A stretch of DNA of 64,000 bases from Lasioglossum baleicum. Its lineage: Eukaryota > Arthropoda > Insecta > Hymenoptera > Halictidae. Below are positions 11,327 to 23,820 of the stretch, piece by piece (position 1 is the stretch's first letter; each line of letters begins with the position of its first letter). The position numbers were made by a program, and so were the translations under genes. The DNA is taken from NCBI RefSeq assembly GCF_051020765.1, contig NC_134942.1:2604001-2668000 (forward strand), in the 5' to 3' direction. The notes below the pieces were generated by a model. It was not told the origin of the DNA and made no database searches. It saw nothing but the letters and a program-made list of their open reading frames with translations.

Positions 11327-11365
11327 TTAACCCTTAACTGGAACATTGGGGTCACGAGTGAACAA
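11327..11365 (+). repeat. TTAACCCTTAACTGG terminus
   Basis: Two nested TTAA sites (11327-11330, 11334-11337) with CCCTTAACTGGAACATTGGG. The same TTAACTGG start recurs at 38336 and 53193, and in reverse at about 56475. Probably the end of a TTAA-type repeat; the other end is not found. Confidence 0.45.
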
Positions 11366-11773
11366 CAAAATTTCTGTACATTAACTTTCGTTACACTATG
11401 GTGTACGCGCGATGTGTTTGTATAGAATCGTTGTTTGTTGCACGTGGCAAGGCATCTCGAACCAAGGAAACGTGAAAAGGTTTTCGAGGCAACGAGGAAC
11501 GTAATTAATTTTTCCAACACGTTTCGGAAAGACGCTGTAACTATTCAGAGGCACCATTTATACGAAGCTTCACGTATCGTGACACGGAACGTCATTCTAT
11601 TAACTTTACGTTCTTCCTCGTCGACTTACAAGATGCATTCTTGCAATTGGTATGCATTCTAGTCTCGCGCGGCCTGTCTGGCCTCTTACTATCACTCGGT
11701 AGCAATATTTGTTGCTTCCTTTCGCTAGCTCTCACTATCTTCTCTATTAGAGGTATTTGCATAGTACGTGGCG
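11366..11773. other. Unique sequence
   Basis: No gene or repeat recognised. Confidence 0.4.
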
Positions 11774-12035
11774 AATTTGTTGTTCGAAGTTAACGCGTCT
11801 ATTTTGGAATATTGGAACAGAAGCAGTTATAAGTATCGTTGTCATGAATTTTTTTAAATTAATGCGAATTAAAAGGTGACTGGCACAAAACTTGTTTTGA
11901 CAAAATTTTGTTGTTCGAATTTAACCTGTTTATATTGAATTACTGGAGCAAAAGCAGTTGTAATTGCGGATGTTTATGCAATTTCCAATCCTGTTTTAAT
12001 GGAAACAGTCTTTCTAGATCCAAAACAAATAAAAA
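11774..12035. repeat. Old direct duplication, period 131 bp
   Basis: Sequence from 11774 (AATTTGTTGTTCGAAGTTAA) recurs from 11905 (ATTTTGTTGTTCGAATTTAA). Similarity continues through a TGGARCARAAGCAGTT-like stretch. Similarity is clear over about 65 bp per unit and fades after that. Confidence 0.75.
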
Positions 12036-12093
12036 TCGTACTGAATTCTGTCGAATTTTATATTCTGGCACTTTTTCAAAATGTCTATGAGCC

Positions 12094-12120
12094 ATAAGTG
12101 CATAAAGATCCGCAGTCTAG
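12094..12120 (-). repeat. GACTGCGG-family end, reverse orientation
   Basis: TAAGTGCATAAAGATCCGCA followed by GTCTAG. A close match to the reverse-complemented family terminus. Confidence 0.7.
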
Positions 12121-15037
12121 TTAATAATAATAAGTATTGTTGATATTGGACTGATCAATCACGTTATTTTAAATAGTTGTAAACTTTTCAAAAATTCAAT
12201 TCACGAACGAATGAAATGTTATTGTACATTGGATCTAGAATAATTATTGCAAAAGAATGGTGAATGGTCCTGAAAAAATGAAGTTCTCCGACTTTTTGAT
12301 ATTTCAATGGGTGAGGTTCGTTTGCCTCCTTTCATCGAGCGATCTATCGTGTCCGATGCATCCGCGGTGATTTCGAACACGACTTCTTCTCTCACCTGAG
12401 CAGAGTCGTTCTGCCATGTGAGCCCGCCTCGTGTGTGGCACACGTGATTTACATGTGAGCCTGTGGCTTCCAGTGGCGGCTCCTCCGTTCTACAATAAAA
12501 CCGGCGTGTATACACAGGGACGGCATGATCGCGAGCGGTGGTTGCTTTTGTACTAATGGAGGAGAAAGGCGTCGGATGATGCAGGATGTTTCGTGAAGGA
12601 ATTGCGCGGAAAGGACAGGAAGCGACAATCGAATTTGATTTTTCCCAGTCACACGAACATTACTGGCGTTTAAGGAAGAAAATCGATTATTCTCACAGAA
12701 TTCTATGATAGCCTGCAGGTTTATTATAATTGTATGATACGACGAAGCTGATCTCCGATCAATGTTCGATCAAAATGTGGTCGTGAATGAATGCGCTATT
12801 TGTCCACGGTAGAGAAACTTGTAATCTTGCAATGGTGTTTGTTTTTCCGAATAAGATTTATTTTGGTGAAAGTGAAAGAGATCGATCATTTCTTATGCAA
12901 CAACCTAATAGATTCAAAGTTACACAGAGGATATAAGACGAACATTGTCCATAATGTCCGCTATGGAAATTGTCATTGTTCCCCGGCAAAGAGTTGGACA
13001 AAAGGCCTTCTCGAATCTCGCAGTCCTAAACGATTCTCGATCTCTATACCTCCCGATTCAAGGGACAATAAAGCAGAGCCGAGTTCGAGATGGATCATCT
13101 GACAAAACAACGACAAAACCGAGAAGCGCTATCTCGGCAGCGATCCTAAACGAAAGAACGATCCCGCGGTAAGAATGAGGGTGTGTGTAGGCTACCGAAA
13201 AAGCCCTAACCTTGACCTCGAATCGGAGGAACGTGGCACCGCGAAGAAAAATAGGAACCATTGAGGGCTAGCCCGGGTGATGCACGCCGGACGATGCTAT
13301 TTATAATGCCGTGCAACTATCCATCATGAGTGCGCATCACGGGTCACATGTAGCCGCGACTTTCTAAAGGCTGTCTGGCGAACCGGAGTAGTGGTAGAAA
13401 CGGAGACGGGAGGGCACGGCTCTCGTTCACGTCACCCCCACCCCCTTTACGTCTTTTCCGCGCAATTCCTTCACGAGCCTCGCCAAAACATCCTGCATCG
13501 CCTGACGCCTCTTTCCTCCATTTCTGAAAAGGCTACCGGCGCGGCGCCCTTGCACCCCTATTCATTTCATAGGAAAAAGAAGAAAGCTAATATGTATTTA
13601 TCGTATGTCTATGCTTTCTCCGAAGGCTACACATATCGACTACAACAAAATACAATTTTATATAGATATTTATTGCTGGTTCAAAGTTTTGCTTTACGAG
13701 CTCTTTTTACCAGTTCTGGGGAATTGTTTTAGAACTGTGAAACATTTTGCACGCGGATTTTGCACACTGGGTACATTATAGGTATTCCGAGTATGTGTTT
13801 GGAGAAGCTATTACCTTCCAATTCAATTTATGTCTTTATTCAGGCAGAATAAACATTTATGGTTTCTACACAACTTAACTTTCTGCTTTGAGAAATGTAG
13901 AATATGAACGAAAAAATGTTGATTCTCGGAGACAATATGATTCCGATGATAATCCATGTATGTCAATGTGAAAAATCTGCAGAAAGAGGGACGCGCCTGG
14001 TACATATTTCGTATAGTCGAGCGACGAGAGGGAAGTTTAAAAAGCGATTCGTTAAGGAACTGTGGGGTTTCTTTTTGTTTCACGTGGCCGGGACGGGGCC
14101 CCGGGTGGTCCCGTGTGATCACCGAGGTACCAGTTTATACCTACAACGTGGGCTGTGATACGCAAAACATGATAAACGGCGAGATGACGAATACGTAAAG
14201 TTTATATTGTATCAGATATTTCGCGATGTGACGTATCTCATTACTGGAAGCTCCGCTGGGGCCCCGTTTTCTCGGAATCGAACATCCTGCTGTTGGAGTC
14301 CTTTTTATTAAGAAATAAATATACAATTTTGTGTGTGCGCGCGCGCGACTCCAGACGAAATCTTTGACAATTTAATGCGGCGAAGTGGAGGAGGATCGTT
14401 TCTCATTCTCTCGTGATGCCAGATAACATTGTTGACCATCCTAGATGTCCATCGGATAGAAGCCAAATGCTGCACTAGGCCCTTCATGTATATTTATAAA
14501 TATTTCTCAACTTATTATTCTCATTCGAGAATTTCAAATAATGGAAATAATAGATAATTATCTTAATTTTCTAATTTTTATATATTCCTAATCCCTTGTT
14601 CTTCAATTTTATGACCGTACCTTTATCAAGATCAAGCCTAGGGATCGAAAGACGCACGTCGATCCGACAAGAGCTAGTTCCAATTTTAGGGGTTGGTTTA
14701 AAAGAATGTTAGCTTAAATTCGGGACTTGTTGCACAGCGAACTTGCAACAAAGAAACAAGTAAAAACTTGCCAAGGAAAAAGATGACGAAACTGGAAACC
14801 ATAAGACACAACAGGGTGGAAAATGGGAAACCGGGGGTTGGCAAACGGAGTTGCCCGGTGAATTTCATGGTAGTAAATCACTGGGCTCTCCAGCTTTATA
14901 GCTTCCTATTTCCCGAACGAGAAAAAGGAAGCACGAATCCTGCGGCGGAAGAAATATGGCAAGCCGGGGCGGCTATCTTGAAACCGTGGCCGAGAAACTT
15001 CCTCTCGCCGCCTCTTGTTCAGTTGTTTTTTTTTCGT

Positions 15038-15042
<5 letters not shown>
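12121..15042. other. Unique sequence, no gene recognised
   Basis: Mixed composition. A short alternating TG/CG run is at about 14329-14347, and 14480-14640 is AT-rich. Frames of up to 137 codons have no recognisable domains. Confidence 0.4.

Positions 15043-15072
<30 letters not shown>
15043..15072. repeat. (CT)n microsatellite
   Basis: About 15 CT units preceded by a T-rich run from 15026. The overlapping frame encodes a Ser-Leu run and is not coding evidence. Confidence 0.97.
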
Positions 15073-15075
<3 letters not shown>

Positions 15076-15888
15076 CGCTGTACTTTTCTGTTTCTCTTTC
15101 CCGCGTGCCCCGGTGAATAGCCTTCAGGAAGTCGGCTCTGCAGGCATTGACGTGCCAGGGTGTCCTGCACGTAGGTCGTGATGTGCAGTCTCGATGAACA
15201 ATCTCGTTGCCCGCAGATTCATGCAAATGTGTCACGCAAAATTCCACGGGGCCGAGTTATACTGCGGGAACACACGCCTCGGTGGTGGCGGGATTGAAAA
15301 ATCATTTTTTCCCATCGGGCTGTCGCGGCTTTCATGGCGAACCAGCAGCGGCGCGTCATTCCCGAACGATGAAGCCGTTCCGATGGAAAATACACGCTCG
15401 TAGTCGGTTATTGGGCTCCGTTTTGCTGATTCAATGCGAATCGAAACGTACGACTTGCCGGACGCCAGCCATATTGTTTACAAGCCGTTTTATCCCGTCG
15501 CTTTTCGAAATTCTTCTCGAGCTCGTGGATGTGTGCGACGCGTAAACTCGTCGCGAAGAAATGACGGTGTTTCGCGTCACGATAGGTGGACCTTTATGCG
15601 AAATAAAAATATGCGCATTAATTAGAGGACATCCGAACCAAATTGGGGTCTCTTTCTCTATCTTTCGTGTTTCGATATATTCTGAAATTTGTTGGATCTT
15701 TCTACTTTCAAACTTGTATTCCGATAGTCCACATGACATAGTAGAAAGATTTTGAGAATCCTAATTTCATTATTTGTAAGTTATCAAAATTAGCAAAACA
15801 TCGCAGAACAATCTGAAACGAATAATATTTTGGATTTCGCAGCTTCGAAGGGTCGGTTCTCTTCGTTCAAAATTTTCGGCTGGAAAAA
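15073..15888. other. Unique sequence
   Basis: No gene or repeat recognised. Confidence 0.4.
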
Positions 15889-16155
15889 TTGGCTTTTGGC
15901 GATTTTTTCAAGGTTCCTGAGACCACTGTGGGCCAGGAACGCATTCGGTTCGATATCGAACGGTGCCGCGACACCCAGTCGAATTTAAAGTCCCAGGGAC
16001 TGGTTCCTGGCTGCGGACCCACTGCAGCCACCTGTCAGCCAATCATAAATTCGCGGTGTCCTTTCATCGGCGCTGGGGAGTACGTGTGCGGGGCGTATCG
16101 GTGCTCTCACGCAGGCACACAAGCTCGCGTTTATAATACTTATTGTCCGAGGTGA
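15889..16155 (+). other. Open frame ending at a splice-donor-like site (uncertain exon)
   Basis: A frame of 88 codons starts MAFGDFFKVPETTVGQ and includes a Cys-containing second half; it stops inside the sequence CCGAG/GTGAGT (donor-like site at 16152). A pyrimidine run followed by CAAG near 15905-15911 could act as a weak acceptor. No family is recognised. A larger minus-strand frame (15985-16419) overlaps, and CpG content is raised. Listed only because frame and donor coincide; a chance frame is more likely. Confidence 0.12.
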
Positions 16156-16429
16156 GTTTGGAGAGTCGAAACGCTTCCTTTCCGCACGCGTATCCTGTTG
16201 ATGGGAGGCCCCGCCAGGTTCCCAAACCTTGGCTCCGTAAGTTGAAGGCCATCCTGCTCGCTCTCTCGAGCAGTCCGACCAGGCCCGGCCAGGCCTGGCC
16301 CGTTCCACAGGCTCACGAAGGTCCTTTAGGAGCCTCCTGCGTCGCTCCGTTCGCCGGCCATTAGGTTGCCGAGGCCCGATCCAGGGTAAGAAGTCCTCGC
16401 ATACCAGACGTGTGCTCAATGAACTGACG
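16156..16429. other. CpG-rich unique sequence
   Basis: GC-rich, with CCAGGCC-type short repeats near 16280-16300. No gene recognised. Confidence 0.4.
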
Positions 16430-16490
16430 GTGAGAGAGAAGGAGAGAAAGAGAAAAAGAGAGGGAGAGAGGAGGTGGAGGTAGACGGGAG
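16430..16490. repeat. Polypurine (GA-rich) tract
   Basis: An almost uninterrupted purine run of GAGA and GGAG words on the plus strand. Raised purine content continues to about 16640. Confidence 0.85.
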
Positions 16491-16499
16491 ACCACGCAG

Positions 16500-17094
16500 G
16501 AACGGAGACAGCAAGCTTGAAAGATGCTGGAGAAAGCAGGAGGACCCGAGGGATCGTCGTGTCTGAGCATTCGGGAGGGAGGAAGAGACCTGAAAATGAG
16601 ATGAGAAGTGGCGGAAGGAAGGGTGGAACGGGTTGGATTTATGGCCGGTGGAAGAAAATGAGAAAGAGCCATCGACTCTTTGGAAAAGCTTCGCGATACG
16701 ATACATTTTTCAGTTTCTCATCTCTGCCTGTTTTGTTCGAGTCACTTACGTGAAACGAGCATGCGAAAATACTGTTCGAACCTTCCTTTTCCCATATTGT
16801 AAGTAAAACTTTTCGAAAAATACAGATGCAATAATATGCTCGGTCATTGCTGATCGCAATAATATTCGAACACCATTTTTAATATCTAATTTAAGTTAGA
16901 TATTCAACATTTACGATCGATAATTAGGGATTATTTTAACATTTTTAATATTCGATCATACGATTTGGATTTTTTGTTTAGAAGGTAGAACAATTCGCTA
17001 CACGACGTGGTAAGGAAATTTGGAAAACATTGCAATTGGTCGAAATTGCAGAGAAATCACCGATAGTTGTTTTCTGAGCCTTTATTCAACATTT
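16500..17094. other. Unique sequence
   Basis: Purine-rich at first, then AT-rich. No gene or element recognised. Confidence 0.4.
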
Positions 17095-17311
17095 TTAACC
17101 CATCGCAGGCGGACTAGAATAATTCCGTTCTATTTAATTCTTTTCATTCTATGAATACGAAATTGATATAATATAACACCTCATACAATACTTAAATGTG
17201 TAGTAGTTGATTAGAGACCAACATATTTAATAATGTAAACAATATTGTGAATAATGGTACAGCAATTTTTAGTGGTGACTCTGAGTCCACTCTTCGACTG
17301 CTAAGGGTTAA
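17095..17311. mobile_element. Small TTAA-flanked element, CCCTTTGCAC-type ends
   Basis: TTAA at 17095-17098 and 17308-17311. Left end CCCATCGCAGGCGGA; the right end in reverse complement is CCCTTAGCAGTCGAAGAG, then GACTCAGAGTCACCACTAAA. The right end matches the start of the element at 52171 (TTAACCCTTTGCAC, then GGCGACTCTGAGGCGCCA and TAAAAAT). Non-autonomous, 209 bp between target sites; piggyBac-like by target site only. Confidence 0.75.
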
Positions 17312-18950
17312 AATACGTCCTGTATAAAACGCTTCACTACCGTAGTATTTTCTTGCTGACATTGACTTCATCGATTTTACTGTGTACATTGATTTCAAAT
17401 ATTGAAAAAAATCATTTGGCACTTATGTTCTGCAATACTGAGACTGAAAGAAAACGGAAAAAATGGATTTTCTCAGAAAGAAAAACCGGAATCCTCCGTG
17501 AACGAGTTCGATTTTGTTGCAAAATGACCGCTCATTATCAGATTCTTCGGAAATCCGTCTCCGTCGCGGTTCCGTCGCTTTTTTTCCCGCGCCCTTCCTT
17601 CTATGTCCTGGTACTTTTTATTTACGCCGCCATTTTCGAAAGAATGCTGCCCGGTCGAGATGCAGCTTACGTTCTTCCCAAGGTGTGTGCACCTATCTGT
17701 GTGCCTGAACTTGAAGTTCAACAAACTATTTACGGTGGTCTTCGACTTCAGGCCCGCGGCGTTTAATAACAGCGGCCGTGCACGCGCGCGCGCGACGCAT
17801 AATTAAGCGATTGCTAAATTAATTGAATCGAGTCGCGCGGTCGCTCGCGGCGCGTTGCGGAACGGACAGTTACAGAATTAACGATGTCGTTCGAAAAGTT
17901 TATAATAATCGTGCAGGACTTGTTATTGTACTGAGAAACGTCGTTTCGGTGAATAACTTTTACGAACCTGACCACTGACGATATCTTTTCTTTCGTAATT
18001 AACTGGGAGTTGTGCAACGAAGAAACTGCGACCCGGGAGGTCGGCGTTAATGAGAAGTTAATGTTGTTCGGTGTTGAGTAATTATCGCGGATCTTTGTGC
18101 GAAATGAAAATTTTCTTTACTGACTCGCGGTGGGCTATTTCCACGATCTAGCTGGGCAAAATTCAATTTTGATAATGATCCAGATGTATGATGAAATCAC
18201 TATAGAATTCAATTACATCAGAAATCGATCAGTCGTCTGTAATCACCAATGAAAACAAATTATAAAACCTTCTTTTTGTTTTAATAAAACGTGGTCACCT
18301 TAATTTTTTAATATGCCACTATGTATTCTTTATTACGTGTTACTGTAGCTAACGCCAAGACGAGTCGAATGACCTACTTTACTACGCCTTTAAATCTTAA
18401 AATAATGCTGAAATAGTTTTGACCCGCTAGATTGGCATTTTCGTACATGGTACATATGTTCCTGAAGAAATCGTGCGAAAACAGTAATGAAAAATGAACC
18501 GCACAAGGGAGATTTAGAGTGGATCAAGAAAGTATTTGAAATGTTTGATTCTCGAGGAATTGACCGTTTTCCTCGCAGACGAATATATACATTTTGTCGG
18601 TGTCTTTTTATCGGCGATTCGGCGCCGAGCTATCTGGAAGAAGATAACTTTGAACGCATTAAAGTCCCCAACGACAGATGCACAGCGGTTTCGTGTGTAG
18701 AACACTATTTCGATCGGATTATCCCGTAACTGAACACGCGACACAATGTGGGCACTGGGGGATAAATGGCATCAGCTAGGGGAGCACCCCTTTTCCAAAT
18801 GGCTAATGGTTTTCACGTGTCGGGAGTCAATCTATTTTGTACTTCCTGAAATTGATATCGATAGTGTGAATGATGATCTGCTGTCCCCCCTACTTTCTTC
18901 ACAGAGTTTATTACTGGCATTTATAAATTTTAGAAGATGAAAGGAACTAA
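17312..18950. other. Unique sequence, no gene recognised
   Basis: A short alternating CG run is near 17780-17793. The 80-codon frame at 18487-18729 reads like globular protein (MKNEPHKGDLEWIKKVFEMF) but I recognise no family, and no neighbouring exon supports it. Confidence 0.4.
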
Positions 18951-19863
18951 TAAGTGAGGAACAAAATTGAACAAATGAAACCATTTCTTAAAGAATCATT
19001 ATGTACGTGTATTTATTAAGACAGAGTCCCGTAGATTTGACATTTTCATCTTGAGAATTAATATCCTAATTACATTTTACTAGTTACAATATTTTATTCC
19101 TGACTCAATTTTGCACCACAGCAAATTGCTAAAGGAATATACATATTTATTATAAACCATTTTATGGTATATATTTTATATATATATATTATAAACCAAG
19201 GAATATATTTAATACTTTGTTCAAGAACCTTGGACTGCACTGACAGGTACAACATATTTTATTATTGTGGATACGTTTTAACAAAGGTTTTTTCAAAGAA
19301 ATATTAAATATATCGCACACCCCGGCAAAGAACATAACGATATTAAGAAAATTATAAATTATAAAATTTCCGTCAACATAGTACAGACCTCGTTAATCTT
19401 TCATAAAAATATTTTTGGAAGTAAATTCGACTAGGCTCTATAAAATGATATTACGGATGCCTCCATCAATTCTAAAGTGACACTGTTCCTGCCACTACAG
19501 ATATGAACTAGCTCAAAAAGAAAACCTGACGTAACTGCCTTCTAGCTCTAGCAGTTCAATTAGGAGTTAGTGTTTCTAGCACGTTTCTAGCACGTTTTTC
19601 TAGGCCAACTAAACGCATCTATCGCTGTTCCAACTTCAAAATCGTTATTTTTTCAGTTGTGTCATCGTTCTCGCCGGGTTGAGATATATCTTCCTGTTCA
19701 TATTTTAAATGTGTGCAAAATTCAGCCAAGAATAAAACACTGTGCCTAGTGAATTAAAATATTAATTGTTTCTTCTGTTCTTTAAAACCATGTGGCAATT
19801 TGTTGCGATCCTGTTTTAATAAACACAGGCTGTTTCATTGGTTCAATTTTGTTCCCCACTGTA
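18951..19863. mobile_element. Tc1/mariner-like inverted ends, non-coding interior
   Basis: The left end at 18953 (AGTGAGGAACAAAATTGAAC) is matched in reverse complement by the right end at 19834-19861 (CAGTGGGGAACAAAATTGAA), with TA just outside each. An internal inverted partial copy (GACTCAATTTTGCACCACAG, 19102-19121) suggests either a shorter element of about 170 bp or a nested pair. The interior is AT-rich with no transposase. Confidence 0.65.
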
Positions 19864-20549
19864 TACACGTTTCAAGTAAAATGTTAAATCAGTCCATTAA
19901 AGACAATAATTATCTGAGTTAATCGAGCTCCGGGGTTCACCCTGTATGAAGAAGGGAAAATTCGCGGCCTACTGGCGAGCCCTAACTCCTGACATTGCCC
20001 GATTAATCTAAATTCCTCTTTCGAGACGTGTCTGCTCCCTTCTTCGCCATATTCTCACGCTTGAAAGTCTGGTCCCGTCGAGCAACCCTTGATCAGCGAA
20101 CGTCACCAATTACATGGAATTCTGTTCGCCTTAACTGAACTCGGGCTTGGCCGGATAAAAATAAGCGGGCCGTGTTAATTTAATCCTTACGACGACGACC
20201 GCCGCGAAACCGATTCAGAATGGTCTCCGTTGCATGATTCGTCGGTCGCGAAATCCAGTTCTACCTTGTGCAAATGAGGACGTTACTTACTTTGGAAGTT
20301 GGTTAGCACAGATTTGTCCTACAACGATGTCTTCGCACATAAAATGATGTGACACAAGACAAATAACATATTGACGTTGCACATATATTTTTTATCAATC
20401 AATATAATGTTATATCTAATGTCTCAATAAAATCAATTCTCGGTTAAATAGAGAAGAAAATGAAGAGCCTGGAAACAAAAATTTCTCTTCCGTAATCAAT
20501 AAGTCAATGGAAAATTCATTTCATTTTATTAAAACCGGCATCCCTTTTC
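19864..20549. other. Unique sequence
   Basis: No gene or element recognised. Confidence 0.4.
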
Positions 20550-20571
20550 TACCACGCTTATATTAACTTGC
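20550..20571 (+). repeat. Partial copy of the 20.7 kb arm
   Basis: ACCACGCTTATATTAACTTG closely matches the arm start at 20708 (ACCACGCTTATATTAAAATG) in direct orientation. Confidence 0.6.
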
Positions 20572-20574
20572 CGT

Positions 20575-20597
20575 GTTGTTGTTGTTGTTGTTGTTGT
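20575..20597. repeat. (GTT)n microsatellite
   Basis: Seven to eight uninterrupted GTT units. Confidence 0.95.
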
Positions 20598-20690
20598 ATG
20601 CGTGAAATCTATCTTGTAATCGAATTTTAAACCTCTTCCCATAGTCCAATCTTGCTGAAATTTTGTACACACACTTGCTTCCGGTGACAA

Positions 20691-21090
20691 TAAAAAACTT
20701 CTTAAAAACCACGCTTATATTAAAATGCACTAAAAAGGAGAAAATAATGTTTTTCCTGGTTCTCCATAAAATACCGAATCCAGTGAAATGATCAATAACA
20801 TTTTTCCCCAAAATTAGTTCAAAATTTTTTCTGTTCTAAAATTAGTGTCGGAATAGATAGAAAAATTTCATATAAATTTAGATAAAATCATGACACTAGT
20901 GACTATAAAAATAAAAGCGTGGAACGCTAAACTATATTGACGTAATCTTCGTGGGCGCTCCGCGCTTTTATTTATAGTCACTAATGTCATGATTTTGCGA
21001 TAATGTCGGTATTTTATGGAGAACCAGGAATAAAATTATTTTCTCCTTTTCAGTGCGTTTTAATAAAAGTGTGGTTTTTAAAAAGTTTTT
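20691..21090. mobile_element. Foldback element with asymmetric arm
   Basis: Outer arms 20691-20776 and 21006-21090 are reverse complements over about 85 bp (for example CCTGGTTCTCCATAAAATAC). Inner arms 20882-20922 and 20959-21001 also pair (for example ATCATGACACTAGTGACTAT). About 105 bp (20777-20881) is present only on the left, so one arm gained or the other lost a segment. No transposase; superfamily not recognised. Confidence 0.85.
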
Positions 21091-23600
21091 TTTTATATGT
21101 TTTTACAATGAACCAACAGAAATTTCCTAATGTCAAGTTATGTTTCAAGATGTCACCGTTACGCGCGAGACACTGCTCGAGAAATCGTGCATAAGAGAAC
21201 AATAAAGATTACACGCATCATCTCGCGAGATGTCAGTCACAATTTAACGAGCAATAAACTTTTGTGGTGCACCACACCTACTCTCTATAACACTACCGTA
21301 TGACGAGCAATGAAATTACATTCGAAATTTCGAAATCCGTTCCTCGAGAAATGATTTTTTAAGCTGCACGGTATGCAAATTGCGATCAAAGCGGGCCGCG
21401 CATAATTCTGTGGTCAAAATTTGTTCATTTTCTCTTCAGCGTGTTTCACAAAATGCTCTGCGAGACGTAAATTAATGTTTAACAGGAAAATAAACGAAAC
21501 ACACATGAATATAAATTAAAAAACGGACCTCAAAATTTTATATTTTAGTACTAAACGTCACACGATAAAACACGATGGAATAGAAACTTTATGGTTACTC
21601 TAGGGACATGAACAAACCCAATACATATATTTAGTTACCTCAAATTATTGTTCAAATTCTAGTATCAATACATATTACTAAAATATACTAAAATATGCTG
21701 GAATATTCTTGAATAAACCACAACATACACAATTTCTGAATTACTTCCGACTTAATCGACAAGTTAGTCCAACATTCACTCCAAACACTTTTAATATAAA
21801 TGACTTCTCACTATTCAAACATTAATGTAGAAAGGGGGTTATTAATTTCGTTTTTGTTTTTTGTAAATTAGTCTGCAGGCCCAAGAACAAATTGTTTCCA
21901 GAATCGAAAGTGTTCAGACATCCTGTAAAAAAAGTTAAAAGGAATTCACGTGGTACCTCAGTGTTTGTTTTCCGTTGGTATTTAAACTAAATCACATTTC
22001 ACTCGAGGATGCAACGAACGGTGAACGAGAGGAGGTCGGTGGTTTCCGTTCGCAAATTCGAAGTGCGCGTTTAAATTTCTGTGGATGCATTATGCATCCG
22101 AAACGGGATTTTTACAAGATGGAATGCTGCGACTTCCTTCGCCGGCGCGGCGTCATCAGGCTATAGGGAGAAGAATGGGAATGCCGCGGCTAGGATGTGC
22201 TTCTGCATGGCAAACAGATGCATTCAGAGAAATCTTCACTTCCTCCGAGTGCGACGTATACTGGGTGTTTCGCAATTCCTGGCGATAAAAGTCTGACACG
22301 AACAAACTGCCCGCCCCGAAACGTCCATTTACAATCATCCGTCAAGAATTCTGACAAATTCCATGAATGTACTGTAAGTTGCAGGATACATTGTGCATAA
22401 GGTGATTCGGAAGTAACAAATAATGATAATGATCTTCATTAAACTAATTTAATCTTGTTTTTTGAGATAGAGACAGTTCTATGATGTTTTACTATTTTTC
22501 ATATTGAAATTGCTTTAACACGTTTAGTTATTTATTAATGATCGATTTATATTCTCTACTAAATTAACAGATGGTGCAGCAATATTTGTAGTCTTACTTC
22601 TTAAAAAATGGGTTAATGAAATCAACAAATACACAATAATGTTTGTAATAATTTGAACATTTCTTTTTAAGAGAGCTTTATGATTTTATAATATCGTCCC
22701 TTACAATCCTGCGCTATTGTGTCAAATTTAAGGGCGGGAATTCAAAGTACATTATAAGTAAAGAATATAAACTAGTTCAATAACATTCATAGGTCTTTTT
22801 CGATGCATTAAAACATTTCCGGCAGACAAAATGTGTGTGTGGCGCAGAGTTAACTTAAAAATAGTAAAATTTAAAGTAATTCGTCTAGTTACTGATAGTT
22901 TTGTATCAACCACTCCTTTCACCCATTTCACGATAGATTGGAAAAATTGAAAATAGATAAAATCTATCAAGACTCTTTACGTAACGATATTGCCGTAACT
23001 CCAGGACCGGTAGTGCGGTTCGAAGGCGAAATGAAGGAAAGCCGGCTTCCTCTCGGTGAACACGTGTCGTTTTATCGTTGAACAAAGGGCCCATCGAGTT
23101 CCCCGTGTGTCACCGAACTTCTTACCGAGGGTAATCACGAAATTAGTGATGTATCAGGCCACGAGCAGCAGGCCAAGTAACCGCAAGGTGTCGAGGAAGT
23201 CGCCGGAGATCTAAATCCAACTCGTAGGCAGCGTTGTGTGACGTTTGGCGTGCTGTTTGTATATTTCGACCGACGAGTAACTACATCCGCATCTGCTAGG
23301 CCGTTCTAACAATAAGGGAAAATTGCCAACTGATTCGTAGATCGTGACTCCTTGCGAGAGATTGCCCTCTTTCAGGGTCTCTGTGTCGTTACGTCTCCCT
23401 GCACTTGAGTGCTCGTAGTACACATGTACCTGTATTTCCTGGGGAATGGTTCATTCATTTCCTTGGACTAGCCGTGGGAGGTACAATCATGGCAATTCTT
23501 CAATTTTTAGATTCGGACTGTGCCAGTACGATTAAGGTGGAACATGTTTTCCAGCTTCTCTGATCATTTTCTTGAAAACATGAATAATATTCGCTCCCCC
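21091..23600. other. Mostly unique sequence, no gene recognised
   Basis: Includes an inverted GGATGCAT/ATGCATCC palindrome at 22083-22099. An ACTGGGTGTTTCG start at about 22260 resembles the ACAGGGTGTC ends elsewhere. No coding family recognised. Confidence 0.4.
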
Positions 23601-23601
23601 C

Positions 23602-23820
23602 TTAAGGGGGTAGACTCCCGTTTCCAGGTGCGCCTTCTCATTTCTCGATAATGCCTTCGATGGGGTTTTCAGTAGTAAAAATAGGACTTGTGCGGGCGAT
23701 TGCGGCCTAGATTGATCTGCCATCTAGCGCTTTTGATTACTCAAAAACCCCATCCTTGCATTATCGAGAAATCAGAAAGCGCATCCCGCATCTTGCAGTC
23801 GTAGAAACGGTTCTACGTGT
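23602..23820. mobile_element. TTAA-type foldback MITE, right end decayed
   Basis: TTAA at 23602-23605 followed by GGGGGTAGACTCCCG. Arms 23623-23684 and 23733-23815 pair (TCTCATTTCTCGATAATGC against GCATTATCGAGAAATCAG). The centre matches the 28446 copy (AAATAGGACTT and GGGCGATTGCG). The expected right TTAA is not visible; TTCTACGTG at 23811 is the likely decayed end. Confidence 0.8.

Noticed and set aside
18487..18729. 80-codon frame beginning MKNEPHKGDLEW
   Set aside because: Looks protein-like, but I recognise no family and there are no neighbouring exon signals.
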